Positions 32,116 through 39,866 of a stretch of DNA of 46,871 bases are shown in pieces. Origin of the DNA: Ilumatobacter nonamiensis YM16-303. GTDB lineage: Bacteria > Actinomycetota > Acidimicrobiia > Acidimicrobiales > Ilumatobacteraceae. The notes beneath the pieces were generated by a model. The model saw only the letters and a program-made list of their open reading frames with translations, was not told where the DNA came from and did not search any database. The position numbers and the translations under genes are program-made. The stretch is taken from positions 1-46,871 of the forward strand of contig NZ_BAOL01000054.1 in the NCBI RefSeq assembly GCF_000350145.1, read 5' to 3'. Each line of letters begins with the position of its first letter. The stretch's first letter is position 1.

Positions 32116-32184
32116 CAGGTCTCGCCACCGAGCCGCGATTGGCACGCAACGCCGACCGCGAACGATGATGACGCGGTGCGGGTC

Positions 32185-33003
32185 ATGTCGTCAGATCACG
32201 TCAGCGTCGCGATTCACGAGTTCGGTGGCGTTGGACGTCCGCTTCTGCTCTCGCATGCGACGGGGTTCCACGGCTACTGCTACCTGCCGATCGCCGACCG
32301 GCTGACGGATCGTTTCGAGTCGTTCGCGCTCGACTACCGCGGACACGGTTCGACGCCGCGTCCGGACGACTGGCAGGTCGACTGGGAGCGGTACGGAGAC
32401 GATGCGCTGGCCGCCGCTCGTGCCGTCGCTCCCGACGGCGGTCTCATCGGGTTCGGCCATTCGATGGGTGGTGCCGGATTGCTGATGGCCGCGCATCGGG
32501 ATCCCGGGCTGTTCGACCTGATCGTCGCCTTCGAGCCGATCGTGTTCCCGACCGACATGGACCGCTCCGAGACCGGGCCGTCCCCGATGGTCGAGGGAGC
32601 CCGGCGTCGACGCGAGTCGTTCGCGACGTTCGAAGCGGCGGTCGAGAACTACGCCTCCAAGCCTCCGATGCAGGATTTCGACCCCGACGTGCTGCGGTTG
32701 TACGTGGGCCACGGCTTCCGACCGTCACCCGAAGGGGTGCGCCTCACCTGCTCCCCCGAGCACGAGGCGCGCACCTTCGAGACCGGAGGAATCCACACCA
32801 CCTGGGATCTCCTGCCCGAGATCGAGACCCGCGTCGTGGTCGTCGGCAGCGGGGACGAGATGGGCCCGGCCGAGATCGCACCCGGGATCGCCGAACGACT
32901 GCCGAACTCCGTGTTCGTCTCGCAGCCGGACTCGAACCATTTCGGCCCGTTCATCGATCCCGCCGGCACCGCCGACCTGATCGCCGACTTCGCCCTGCGG
33001 TGA
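32185..33003 (+). CDS. Alpha/beta-hydrolase
   Basis: 272 aa from ATG 32185 (a GTG at 32176 is the alternative). The oxyanion segment is LLLSHATGFHGYCYLPIADRL. DYRGHGSTPRPDDW precedes the nucleophile elbow GFGHSMGGAG (Ser in GHSMG). The catalytic His is in QPDSNHFGPF near the C-terminus, and an acid is likely in VVGSGDEMGP. The substrate is unknown. The last codons and the stop lie inside the first 19-bp repeat (32995-33013). Confidence 0.85.
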   Translation: MSSDHVSVAIHEFGGVGRPLLLSHATGFHGYCYLPIADRLTDRFESFALDYRGHGSTPRPDDWQVDWERYGDDALAAARAVAPDGGLIGFGHSMGGAGLLMAAHRDPGLFDLIVAFEPIVFPTDMDRSETGPSPMVEGARRRRESFATFEAAVENYASKPPMQDFDPDVLRLYVGHGFRPSPEGVRLTCSPEHEARTFETGGIHTTWDLLPEIETRVVVVGSGDEMGPAEIAPGIAERLPNSVFVSQPDSNHFGPFIDPAGTADLIADFALR

Positions 33004-33013
33004 GATGTGAGAC
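32995..33013 (+). repeat. 19-bp direct repeat, copy 1 (CTGCGGTGAGATGTGAGAC)
   Basis: Identical to 33057-33075, with a 62-bp period. It spans the stop codon of the hydrolase (CTG CGG TGA). Its last 15 bases are also complementary to 33085-33099, so it can pair with the same arm as copy 2. Confidence 0.75.
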
Positions 33014-33056
33014 CACCTGTCCGCCCGGATTCTCACGCAACGGCCGCCGGTGCGCA

Positions 33057-33099
33057 CTGCGGTGAGATGTGAGACGAGCTGTCGGTCTCACATCTCACC
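33057..33099 (+). repeat. Repeat copy 2 with perfect 15-bp inverted partner (hairpin)
   Basis: CTGCGGTGAGATGTGAGAC at 33057-33075 repeats copy 1 exactly. Its last 15 bases (33061-33075) pair perfectly with GTCTCACATCTCACC at 33085-33099 over a 9-nt loop. The hairpin is a terminator candidate for the hydrolase, or a leader element for the nuclease gene starting at 33169. Confidence 0.8.
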
Positions 33100-33168
33100 G
33101 GAGCGGTGGAGCGACCGAGACTGGCGTGTGGGACAACTCTGGGGTACCCCGTCCCTACAGTGGGATCC

Positions 33169-34035
33169 ATGACCGATCTCGCCGAGGCACCTGCTCCCGT
33201 ATGGCCGATCCCGTCGTCGCTCTCGCCGTCGCGCGTGTCGTCGTTCACGTCGTGCCCCATGCAGTTCCGCTTCTCCTCGGTCCAACGGCTGCCCGAGCCG
33301 CCAGGTGTGGCCACGACGAAGGGTTCGGTCGTGCACCGAGCGCTCGAGCTGCTGTTCGTCCTGCCCGCCGGTGAACGCACGCCCGCCGCGCTCGCCCGGT
33401 GCCTCGACGACGCGCTCGAGGAGTACTCGACCGATCCCGACTACGTCGCCCTCCGACTCGACGAGACCGCTGCGCAGAAGTTCCGCGCGGATTGCGACAA
33501 GCTGATCGAGCGCTACTTCGACATGGAGGACCCCACCGCAATCCGCGACATCGGGCTCGAAGTCCGCATGGCGGCCAACGTCGGCACCCTCGAGCTGCGC
33601 GGGATCATCGATCGACTCGAACTCGACGACGACGGCGAACTGGTCGTCACCGACTACAAGACCGGGCGCGCGCCATCGGGCAACTTCGAGCAGAAGAGCC
33701 TGGCCGGTGTGCACTTCTATTCGTTCCTGTGCGAGGCGGTCCTCGGTCGGCGTCCTGCGAAGATCCGACTGATGTACCTGTCGAGCGGCGAGACGATCGA
33801 GACCGTGCCCTCGGCCCAGTCGGTCAGGTTCATCGACACCCGGACCAGCGCCGTGTGGAAGGCGGTCGAGCGGGCATGCACCACCGGTGACTTCCGGCCC
33901 AACCAGAGCCGCCTGTGCGACTGGTGCGGGTTCCAGCAGTGGTGCCCCGCGTTCGGCGGTGACCCTGATCGGGCCGAAACCGAGGCGGTTGCGGCGTACG
34001 AGGCACTGCTCGCTGATCCCGTCGCCGTCGGATGA
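33169..34035 (+). CDS. RecB-like PD-(D/E)XK nuclease with Fe-S-type cysteines
   Basis: 288 aa. The fold motifs are LSPSRVSSFTSCPMQFRF (start, with C29), GSVVHRALELLF (H56), LRGIIDRLEL (D148) and VVTDYKTGRAP (D162-x-K164), which together form the RecB/Cas4-type active site. C250, C253 and C259 in LCDWCGFQQWC, with C29, match the AddB/Cas4 arrangement that holds a 4Fe-4S cluster. Single-domain proteins of this kind are common in actinobacteria and called RecB-family exonucleases; a DNA-repair role is inferred. There is no cas gene nearby. The stop overlaps the PAP2 start. Confidence 0.88.
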   Translation: MTDLAEAPAPVWPIPSSLSPSRVSSFTSCPMQFRFSSVQRLPEPPGVATTKGSVVHRALELLFVLPAGERTPAALARCLDDALEEYSTDPDYVALRLDETAAQKFRADCDKLIERYFDMEDPTAIRDIGLEVRMAANVGTLELRGIIDRLELDDDGELVVTDYKTGRAPSGNFEQKSLAGVHFYSFLCEAVLGRRPAKIRLMYLSSGETIETVPSAQSVRFIDTRTSAVWKAVERACTTGDFRPNQSRLCDWCGFQQWCPAFGGDPDRAETEAVAAYEALLADPVAVG

Positions 34036-34619
34036 GTGACGATCTGCGTCCGGACGACGTCCCGGGTCAACACGACCTCGGGCCCGCGGTCGAACACTTC
34101 GACGAAGTCGTCGACGAGCAGCTGGAGCGGGTGCGCGGCAATGCCGTGCTCGACCGGGTGTTCACGACAGCCAGCCACGTCGGCGACTTCAGCCTCATCT
34201 GGCACTCGATCAACCTGGCGCTCGGCATCCGCAACCGCAATCCGCGCCGGATCGTGATGTTCGCGAGCCTGATCGGGCTCGAGAGCCTCATCGTCAACCA
34301 GGGCATCAAGCGGATCTTCAAACGCAGCCGACCGACGCTCACCGGCGAGGACGGCCTCGAGGTCCGGACGCCGTTGACCTCGTCGTTCCCCTCGGGGCAC
34401 GCCAGCTCGGCCACCTTCGCAGCAGTGCTGCTCGCGCATCGCACGCGCAACCCGGTCGCTGCGCTCATCTACACGGCTGCGTTCACGGTCGCCACGAGCC
34501 GGGCGTACGTGCGGATCCACCATGCATCCGATGTCGTGGCGGGTGTGGTCACCGGCGGCCTCCTGGCTGCAATCGCCCGCCGGCTGATTCGGCGAGCCGG
34601 GGCCGACGACCTACTCTGA
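34032..34619 (+). CDS. PAP2-family phosphatase
   Basis: 195 aa, with ATGA overlap to the preceding gene. The three phosphatase motifs are present: NQGIKRIFKRSRP (KxxxxxxRP-like), SSFPSGHASSATF (PSGH) and ATSRAYVRIHHASDVVAG (SRxxxxxHxxxD). Hydrophobic segments flank them (IVMFASLIGLESLIV, VAALIYTAAFTVA, VAGVVTGGLLAAIA). Members dephosphorylate lipid phosphates such as phosphatidate or undecaprenyl diphosphate. The next gene is a WS/DGAT, whose substrate diacylglycerol could come from this enzyme; that link is inferred. Confidence 0.88.
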   Translation: MSDDLRPDDVPGQHDLGPAVEHFDEVVDEQLERVRGNAVLDRVFTTASHVGDFSLIWHSINLALGIRNRNPRRIVMFASLIGLESLIVNQGIKRIFKRSRPTLTGEDGLEVRTPLTSSFPSGHASSATFAAVLLAHRTRNPVAALIYTAAFTVATSRAYVRIHHASDVVAGVVTGGLLAAIARRLIRRAGADDLL

Positions 34620-34627
34620 TCGACGCC

Positions 34628-36025
34628 ATGAGCGGCATCGCCTACGAATCGAAGATGTCGGACGCCGAGGGCTTGATGTGGCGGGTCGAGAAGGACCCGC
34701 ACCTGTCATCGACGTTCGGGAACCTGAGCTTCCTCGACCGTGCGCCCGACTTCGATGCCTTCCGACGCCGGTTGGAACGCGCCGCGATGGTCATTCCTCG
34801 GCTGCGGCAGGTGGTCCGAAGCAGCCCGGGCAACATCGCTCCCCCGACATGGGTCGACGACAGCGAGTTCGCCATCGACTCCCACCTGCGCCGTTTCGCG
34901 CTGCCCGCGCCCGCCGACGAACGTGCGGTGCTCGACCTCGCCGCCGCGATCGTGGCCGAGCCGTTCGACCGGCAGCGGCCGCTGTGGCAGTTCACGCTCG
35001 TCGAGGGGCTGATCGACGGTCGCGCCGCGTTGATCCAGAAGATGCACCACGCGATCGCCGACGGAGAGAGCGGGGTCCAACTGGCGCTCCAGTTCCTCGA
35101 TTTCGAGCGCGATGCCGCGCCACCGGCGATGCCCGACGCCGACACGGTCGACGCAGCGACCGAGCAAGCATCCGTCGGCGACACCGATCCGGTCGAGGTG
35201 GTTCGCGAACTGCTCGCCGCCACATTGCGCGTGCCGGTCGGTGTTGCGCGACAGGTGCGTGACCTGCTCGCCGATCCCGCCCAGATCCCCGCCGCTGGAG
35301 CGGCCGCTGCCGACACGCTGCGCGGCATCGCCGGCCAACTGGGCGACGTGGATGGCGCTCGCAGCCCGCTCTGGACCGAACGGTCGCTCCGCCGCCGCCT
35401 CGAGATCACCTCGGCGCCGTTCCAGTCCACGAAAGCCGCGGCCAACGCACTCGGCGGCACGCTCAACACGGCGTTCATGACGATCGCCACCGACGCGGTC
35501 AGCCGATACCACCGCGAGCTGGGCGCTCCGGTCGACGACTTGCGCGCCTCGATGGCGATCAGCACCCGGACCGCAGACTCCGGAGCGAATGCGTTCACCC
35601 TGGTTCGCATGCTGGTCCCGACGGGGGAACTGGCGATCGACGAACGATTTCGGGTCATCCACGAGACGATCGACACCGCCGTCGAGGCCTCGCGTTCGGC
35701 CACGCTCGACTCGCTCGCCGCACTCGCCTCCACACTGCCCACTTCGGTGGTCACGCGACTCGCACGCCAGCAAGCGCAAACCATCGATTTCGCCACGTCG
35801 AATGTGAAGGGTTCACCGCTTCCGGTCTACGTCGCCGGAGCGAAACTCATGAGCAACCACGCTGTCGGTCCGCTCGGCGGGGTCGCGTTCAATCTCACGC
35901 TGCTCAGCTATGACGGGCGCCTCGACATGGGCGTGAACACCGACCGGGCCGCGGTCACGGAGCCGGAGATGCTCCGGCGATTCATCGATGAGGCCGTCGG
36001 CGACCTGGTGGCGTTCGCCGACTGA
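34628..36025 (+). CDS. Wax ester synthase / diacylglycerol acyltransferase (WS/DGAT)
   Basis: 465 aa. The active-site motif HHxxxDG is MHHAIADGESG (H140, H141, D145, G146). The N-terminus ESKMSDAEGLMWRVEKDP, PLWQFTLVEGL before the motif, and the C-terminal NVKGSPLPVYVAGAKLMSN and GGVAFNLTLLSYDGRLDMGV are family blocks. The enzyme transfers an acyl group from acyl-CoA to diacylglycerol or a fatty alcohol, giving storage triacylglycerol or wax. Length is typical. It starts 8 bp after the PAP2 gene, so the pair may supply diacylglycerol and use it. Confidence 0.92.
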   Translation: MSGIAYESKMSDAEGLMWRVEKDPHLSSTFGNLSFLDRAPDFDAFRRRLERAAMVIPRLRQVVRSSPGNIAPPTWVDDSEFAIDSHLRRFALPAPADERAVLDLAAAIVAEPFDRQRPLWQFTLVEGLIDGRAALIQKMHHAIADGESGVQLALQFLDFERDAAPPAMPDADTVDAATEQASVGDTDPVEVVRELLAATLRVPVGVARQVRDLLADPAQIPAAGAAAADTLRGIAGQLGDVDGARSPLWTERSLRRRLEITSAPFQSTKAAANALGGTLNTAFMTIATDAVSRYHRELGAPVDDLRASMAISTRTADSGANAFTLVRMLVPTGELAIDERFRVIHETIDTAVEASRSATLDSLAALASTLPTSVVTRLARQQAQTIDFATSNVKGSPLPVYVAGAKLMSNHAVGPLGGVAFNLTLLSYDGRLDMGVNTDRAAVTEPEMLRRFIDEAVGDLVAFAD

Positions 36026-36029
36026 TCGC

Positions 36030-36272
36030 TCAGCTGAGTTCGGAGGGGACCGGCTCGATGTCGTTGATCTCGACGGCAGGCGCGAGATGAACATCGGTGA
36101 GCAGTGTGCGGACGTCGAGCAGGAGGTCGGCGACCTCTCCGGTCGACACCAGGTCCCGCTGCATCATCTTCGCGAGGGCGCCGTCGATCACTCCGAGCGC
36201 CTCGTGGAGAACGGCGTCGTTGCTCGCCGCGTCGCTCGGGATGCCGTCGGTGACGTTCTGCTGATCTGTCAT
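36030..36272 (-). CDS. Small hypothetical protein (80 aa)
   Basis: Begins MTDQQNVTDGIPSDAAS and contains a helical middle (VLHEALGVIDGALAKMMQRDLVSTGEVADLLLDVRTLLTDV). No membrane helix, Cys or known domain is visible. It is convergent with the WS/DGAT gene, 4 bp from its stop. Coding probability is supported by frame length and codon composition only. Function is unknown. Confidence 0.6.
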   Translation of the reverse strand: MTDQQNVTDGIPSDAASNDAVLHEALGVIDGALAKMMQRDLVSTGEVADLLLDVRTLLTDVHLAPAVEINDIEPVPSELS

Positions 36273-36468
36273 TGCCCTTCACGGTACCCGCCATGAGCAA
36301 CTCGGGCGCGCACTGACGCCGAAGTTCACAGACCTGTGACAAGTCCGACTCCCGGTCGACGACGCGGAACCCGCATCGCTGAGTGGTGGCCAACCACCCT
36401 CGGACGGCGGTCCGCTCGCCTGGTGGCGGGAATGAGTCCGGATCGGAGACGACATCTACGATGCGGTG

Positions 36469-37257
36469 ATGGATCTGCAGGGGAAGAACACCGTCGTCAC
36501 CGGAGCCGGCCGAGGTATCGGCGCCGCACTCGCGCGCGAGTTCCACGCACGAGGAGCGAACGTCGTCCTGGCGGACCTCGCCGGCGCAGCCGAGACGGCA
36601 ACGTCGATCGGCGGCGACCGCGTGGTCGGTCTCGTGGCCGACGTGTCGAGCGAGGACGGCAATCGCCGACTCATCGACGAAGCGAGCGCTGCATTCGGTC
36701 CGATCGATCTGTTCTTCGCCAACGCCGGTGTGGGAGGCGGAACCACACTCGCCGACACCGACGAGGACGCCTGGGCGGCCGCATTCAACATCAACGTCCA
36801 CGCCCACCGGTGGGCCGCGAAGTATCTCCTTCCGGACTGGATCGAACGCGGAGACGGCTACTTCTGCTCGACCGCGTCGGCGGCCGGCGTACTCGCCCAG
36901 ATCGGTTCCGCGCCGTACACGATGACCAAGCGCGCCGCCGTCGCCTTCGCCGAGTACCTGTCGATCACCTATGGCGATGCCGGGATCAAGGTCACCTGCC
37001 TCTGCCCGCAGGGCGTCAACACCGAGATGCTGCACGGAGGCGACGATCCGATCTCGGGAAGCAACGTGGTGAAGGCCGCCGCCGATGTCCTCGAACCCGA
37101 CGATGTGGCGGTGGAGGTGGCCGACACGATCGAGGCGGAGACGTTCTTCGTGCTCCCCCACCCGGAGGTCGCCGACTACATGCAGTTCAAGGCCGCCGAT
37201 CCGGATCGCTGGCTCGGCGGGATGCGCAAGCTCCAACGGCGCGTCGCGGAAGGCTGA
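36469..37257 (+). CDS. Short-chain dehydrogenase/reductase
   Basis: 262 aa from ATG 36469; the adjacent in-frame GTG at 36466 is an alternative. The cofactor motif is KNTVVTGAGRGIGAALAREF, followed by NVVLADLAG. LFFANAGVGGG is the NAG motif. CSTASAAGVLAQIGSAPYTMTKRAAVAF holds the catalytic Ser and YxxxK. GVNTEMLHGGDD lies near the substrate lid. The enzyme oxidises or reduces a hydroxyl or keto substrate with NAD(P). The 196 bp upstream (36273-36468) show no other feature. Confidence 0.88.
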   Translation: MDLQGKNTVVTGAGRGIGAALAREFHARGANVVLADLAGAAETATSIGGDRVVGLVADVSSEDGNRRLIDEASAAFGPIDLFFANAGVGGGTTLADTDEDAWAAAFNINVHAHRWAAKYLLPDWIERGDGYFCSTASAAGVLAQIGSAPYTMTKRAAVAFAEYLSITYGDAGIKVTCLCPQGVNTEMLHGGDDPISGSNVVKAAADVLEPDDVAVEVADTIEAETFFVLPHPEVADYMQFKAADPDRWLGGMRKLQRRVAEG

Positions 37258-37287
37258 TCGGACCGCTCCGGACGCGTCCGCGAGACC

Positions 37288-37635
37288 GTGTACCGCTCCG
37301 TTTCAGCGCTGGCCCGACTCGGCCTCCGCCCCGGGGAAGCGATCCGGTTCAAGCGCAACGACAAGGGCCGCTACATCATCGGCAAGGTCGAAGGCGTCGA
37401 GACCGACGGCAGCGTGGCACTGCGCGACCCCGACGGGTCGGCGCGGTCGTTGCGCGCCGAGCGCGTCGAGATTCGCCGACCAGGTCCGTTCGGTCGACTC
37501 CGGTGGCAACTGGTGAGCGAGGTGGCGATCACCTGGGAACAACTCGAGCTGTTCGAAGCCGCACCCGAACCCGTCGAGCGCCCCGGTCGCCGCGTCACCA
37601 TCCGTCGCAACGAACCCAAACTGTTCGACGACTGA
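37288..37635 (+). CDS. Hypothetical protein (115 aa)
   Basis: GTG start. The protein is basic and beta-rich: LGLRPGEAIRFKRNDKGRYIIGKVEGVETDGSVALRDPDG, then SVSALARL at the N-terminus and a C-terminal RRVTIRRNEPKLFDD. A small SH3-like or RNA-binding barrel is possible from the pattern, but no family was recognised. It is 30 bp after the SDR and is followed directly by the 31-bp palindromic hairpin. Confidence 0.65.
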   Translation: MYRSVSALARLGLRPGEAIRFKRNDKGRYIIGKVEGVETDGSVALRDPDGSARSLRAERVEIRRPGPFGRLRWQLVSEVAITWEQLELFEAAPEPVERPGRRVTIRRNEPKLFDD

Positions 37636-37666
37636 ATGTCCGTCGGTGCCAGTCACCAACGGACAT
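37636..37666. terminator. 31-bp palindromic repeat / bidirectional terminator, copy 1
   Basis: It begins at the base after the stop of the 37288 gene. Arms ATGTCCGT and ACGGACAT plus GGTG/CACC give a stem with one mismatch and a 5-nt loop (ccagt). It sits between convergent genes. Sequence and length match the element at 39789-39819. Confidence 0.75.
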
Positions 37667-37668
37667 CT

Positions 37669-38412
37669 TCAGCGGCCGCCGGAGCAGTCGAGTGTCGTTC
37701 CGGTGATGTAGGACGCCTCCGCTGATGCGAGCCACATGATCGCGGCCGCGACCTCGTCAGGGTCGCCCGGCCGCTTCATCGGGACGGTCGGTGCGACTCG
37801 ATTCGCCCGACCCGGCTCGCCGCCGCTGGCATGGATCTCGGTGGTGACCACACCCGGACGGACGGCATTGACACGCACCCCCTCCTCGGCGAGTTCCTTG
37901 CCGAGCCCGATCGTCATCGTGTCGATCGCCGCCTTCGACGCTGCGTAGTCGACGTACTCGCCCGGGCTGCCGAGGTACGCGGCTGCCGACGACACGTTCA
38001 CGATCGCTCCGCCGGCGCCACCGTGACGCGTCGACATGCGCCGGACCGCTTCCCGCGCGCAGGTGAAGGCCCCGATCACGTTGACGTCGAGCATCTTCCG
38101 CCACCGGTCGACGGTCATCTCGTCGAAGCGCTGCTGTGGCTGGACGATCCCGGCGTTGTTGACGAGCACCCGCAACGATCCGAGTCGTGCAGCCTCCTCG
38201 AACATCGCCGTCACCGCCGATTCGTCGGCCACATCGGCCTGGACGGCCACCGCCTGCACGCCGAATTCGGTGCATCGCTCCGTGGCGGATTCCGCAGCCG
38301 ACCGGTCGTGAGCCCAGTTGACCACCACGTCATAGCCCGCGGCTGCCGCGCGGAGACACGTCGCTCGACCGATCCCACGTCCACCGCCGGTCACGATCAT
38401 CACGTCACCCAT
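37669..38412 (-). CDS. Short-chain dehydrogenase/reductase (FabG/glucose-dehydrogenase-like)
   Basis: 247 aa. MIVTGGGRGIGRATCLRAAA is the cofactor motif, LVNNAGIVQPQQ the NAG motif, and NVSSAAAYLGSPGEYVDYAASKAAIDTMT the Ser and YxxxK active site. The C-terminus SYITGTTLDCSGGR is the usual SDR ending. The start is ATG 38412, three bases from the end of the NUDIX gene, so both form an operon. NAD(P)-linked oxidoreductase of unknown substrate; the FabG role in fatty-acid synthesis is only one possibility. Confidence 0.88.
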   Translation of the reverse strand: MGDVMIVTGGGRGIGRATCLRAAAAGYDVVVNWAHDRSAAESATERCTEFGVQAVAVQADVADESAVTAMFEEAARLGSLRVLVNNAGIVQPQQRFDEMTVDRWRKMLDVNVIGAFTCAREAVRRMSTRHGGAGGAIVNVSSAAAYLGSPGEYVDYAASKAAIDTMTIGLGKELAEEGVRVNAVRPGVVTTEIHASGGEPGRANRVAPTVPMKRPGDPDEVAAAIMWLASAEASYITGTTLDCSGGR

Positions 38413-38415
38413 GAC

Positions 38416-39210
38416 CTACTCCGATCTCCAGGCGTTGATGATCTTGCCGGCGATCGAGATCTCCGGCGGCGTCATCGGCAGATCGTCCTTGCGATACCAC
38501 CCGGCATCGACGATCTCGTCCTCCTGGCACACGATGTCACCGTCGACGAAGTTCGCCCGGAATCCGACCATCAGGCTGTGCGGGAACGGCCACGGCTGAC
38601 TGCCGACGTAGCGCACCTGGTCCACCTCGATGCCCACCTCCTCCTGCACCTCGCGCACGACCGAACCCTCGAGGTCCTCCCCCGGCTCCACGAATCCGGC
38701 CAGGCAGGAATACATCGGAATCGGAAAGTTCGCACCGCGTGCGAGCAGCGCCTCCTGCTCGGGGCCGTCCGGGCCACGGGTGACGAGCGTGATCATGGCC
38801 GGGGCCACGCGTGGATACGCGAGCAGCCCGCACGCCGGGCATCGAAGCCCCCGTTCGCCCGGCGACGGTTCGGTCGGAGTGGCACAGCGCCCGCAGAAGC
38901 GGTGCGTCCGAGCCCATTCGGCGGTCTGCACCGCTCGACCCGCCGCCAACCATTCAGCCGCCGACGCGACGCCGAAGTAGTTGCGCAGGTCGACCGCCGC
39001 GCCGTACGACGGGTCGGGCGATTCGGCGGGCACATCGACCGCCCACCATCCGATGCCCTCCACGATGCCGACGAAGTGACGCGGCCAGCCCTCGTCGTCG
39101 ATGCGGTCGTCGACGAACACGGTCGTCCCGATCACGTGGACGTAGCGATGCTCGCCGGCGAATCCGTCCGGCACCTCGTTCAGCGGTTGGTACAGCAAAG
39201 CCGTGTTCAT
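38416..39210 (-). CDS. nudC: NUDIX hydrolase, NudC-type NADH pyrophosphatase
   Basis: 264 aa from ATG 39210. A GTG at 39237 would extend it by nine residues. A four-cysteine zinc ribbon is FCGRCATPTEPSPGERGLRCPACG. The Nudix box is GFVEPGEDLEGSVVREVQEEVGIEV (GxxxxExxxxREVxEEVGI). SQPWPFPHSLM after it is the NudC-specific signature. The enzyme hydrolyses NAD(H) and can decap NAD-capped RNA. Start choice is slightly uncertain. It precedes the SDR by 3 bp. Confidence 0.9.
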   Translation of the reverse strand: MNTALLYQPLNEVPDGFAGEHRYVHVIGTTVFVDDRIDDEGWPRHFVGIVEGIGWWAVDVPAESPDPSYGAAVDLRNYFGVASAAEWLAAGRAVQTAEWARTHRFCGRCATPTEPSPGERGLRCPACGLLAYPRVAPAMITLVTRGPDGPEQEALLARGANFPIPMYSCLAGFVEPGEDLEGSVVREVQEEVGIEVDQVRYVGSQPWPFPHSLMVGFRANFVDGDIVCQEDEIVDAGWYRKDDLPMTPPEISIAGKIINAWRSE

Positions 39211-39290
39211 CGACAACAGACCGAGTTGAGCGCTCACGCCGACATGCGTAGCACGCGACCCGGATCGGCGCCCGGCCCTACGATCGAACC

Positions 39291-39785
39291 ATGTCGCCAG
39301 CACTCCATCCGGCCGTCGCGATCCTCGCTCCGCTCCTCGGCACCTGGAGCGGTCGGGGTGACGGTGAATACCCGACGATCGACTCGTTCGAGTATGACGA
39401 AACGATCACGTTCGGTCACGTGGGCAAGCCGTTCCTCGCCTATCAGCAGAGGACGAAGGCGACCGATGACGGCCGTCCGCTGCACGCGGAGACCGCCTAC
39501 TGGCGAGTGCCGGCCGAGGGATTGGCCGAGATCGTGGTTGCCCATCCGACCGGCATCACCGAAGTCCTCGAAGGATTCGCCGCGCCGAACAGTGCCGGCG
39601 ACACCGACACGCTGATCATCGACGTCCGATCGACCTCGATCGCGTCGACCGCCACGGCCAAGGAGGTCACCCGCACAGAACGGACCTTCGAAGTCACCGG
39701 GGACACGCTGCGCTACACGATGCGGATGGCGGCGGTCGGCCAACCCCTCACCCACCACCTCAGCGCCACCCTCCACCGGGAATGA
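39291..39785 (+). CDS. Nitrobindin-family heme-binding beta-barrel protein
   Basis: 164 aa. The opening [44 protein letters not shown] is the signature of nitrobindin (PF08768). The C-terminal strand with [13 protein letters not shown] holds the likely heme-coordinating His. The family binds ferric heme in a ten-stranded barrel and can isomerise peroxynitrite. Length is typical (about 160 aa). It diverges from nudC, overlapping only if the longer nudC start is used. A palindromic hairpin follows its stop after 3 bp. Confidence 0.88.
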   Translation: MSPALHPAVAILAPLLGTWSGRGDGEYPTIDSFEYDETITFGHVGKPFLAYQQRTKATDDGRPLHAETAYWRVPAEGLAEIVVAHPTGITEVLEGFAAPNSAGDTDTLIIDVRSTSIASTATAKEVTRTERTFEVTGDTLRYTMRMAAVGQPLTHHLSATLHRE

Positions 39786-39788
39786 AGA

Positions 39789-39819
39789 ATGTCCATCGGT
39801 GCCTGGCACCGATGGACAT
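39789..39819. terminator. 31-bp palindromic repeat / terminator, copy 2
   Basis: A perfect palindrome around its central T: the arm ATGTCCATCGGTGCC pairs with its complement, leaving a 1-3 nt loop. It lies 3 bp after the nitrobindin stop and 47 bp before the thiolase start. Same layout and most bases as the element at 37636-37666. Confidence 0.8.
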
Positions 39820-39866
39820 CGTCGGCGAATTCGTCGGAACGCGGTCGGTTGCGTAGCGTCGGGGGC

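Noticed and set aside
32999-33099. CRISPR-like repeats
   Set aside because: There are only two direct copies and one inverted copy, with one 43-bp interval, one copy overlapping a coding end, and no cas genes nearby. The Cas4-like motif in the next gene belongs to the broader RecB family.
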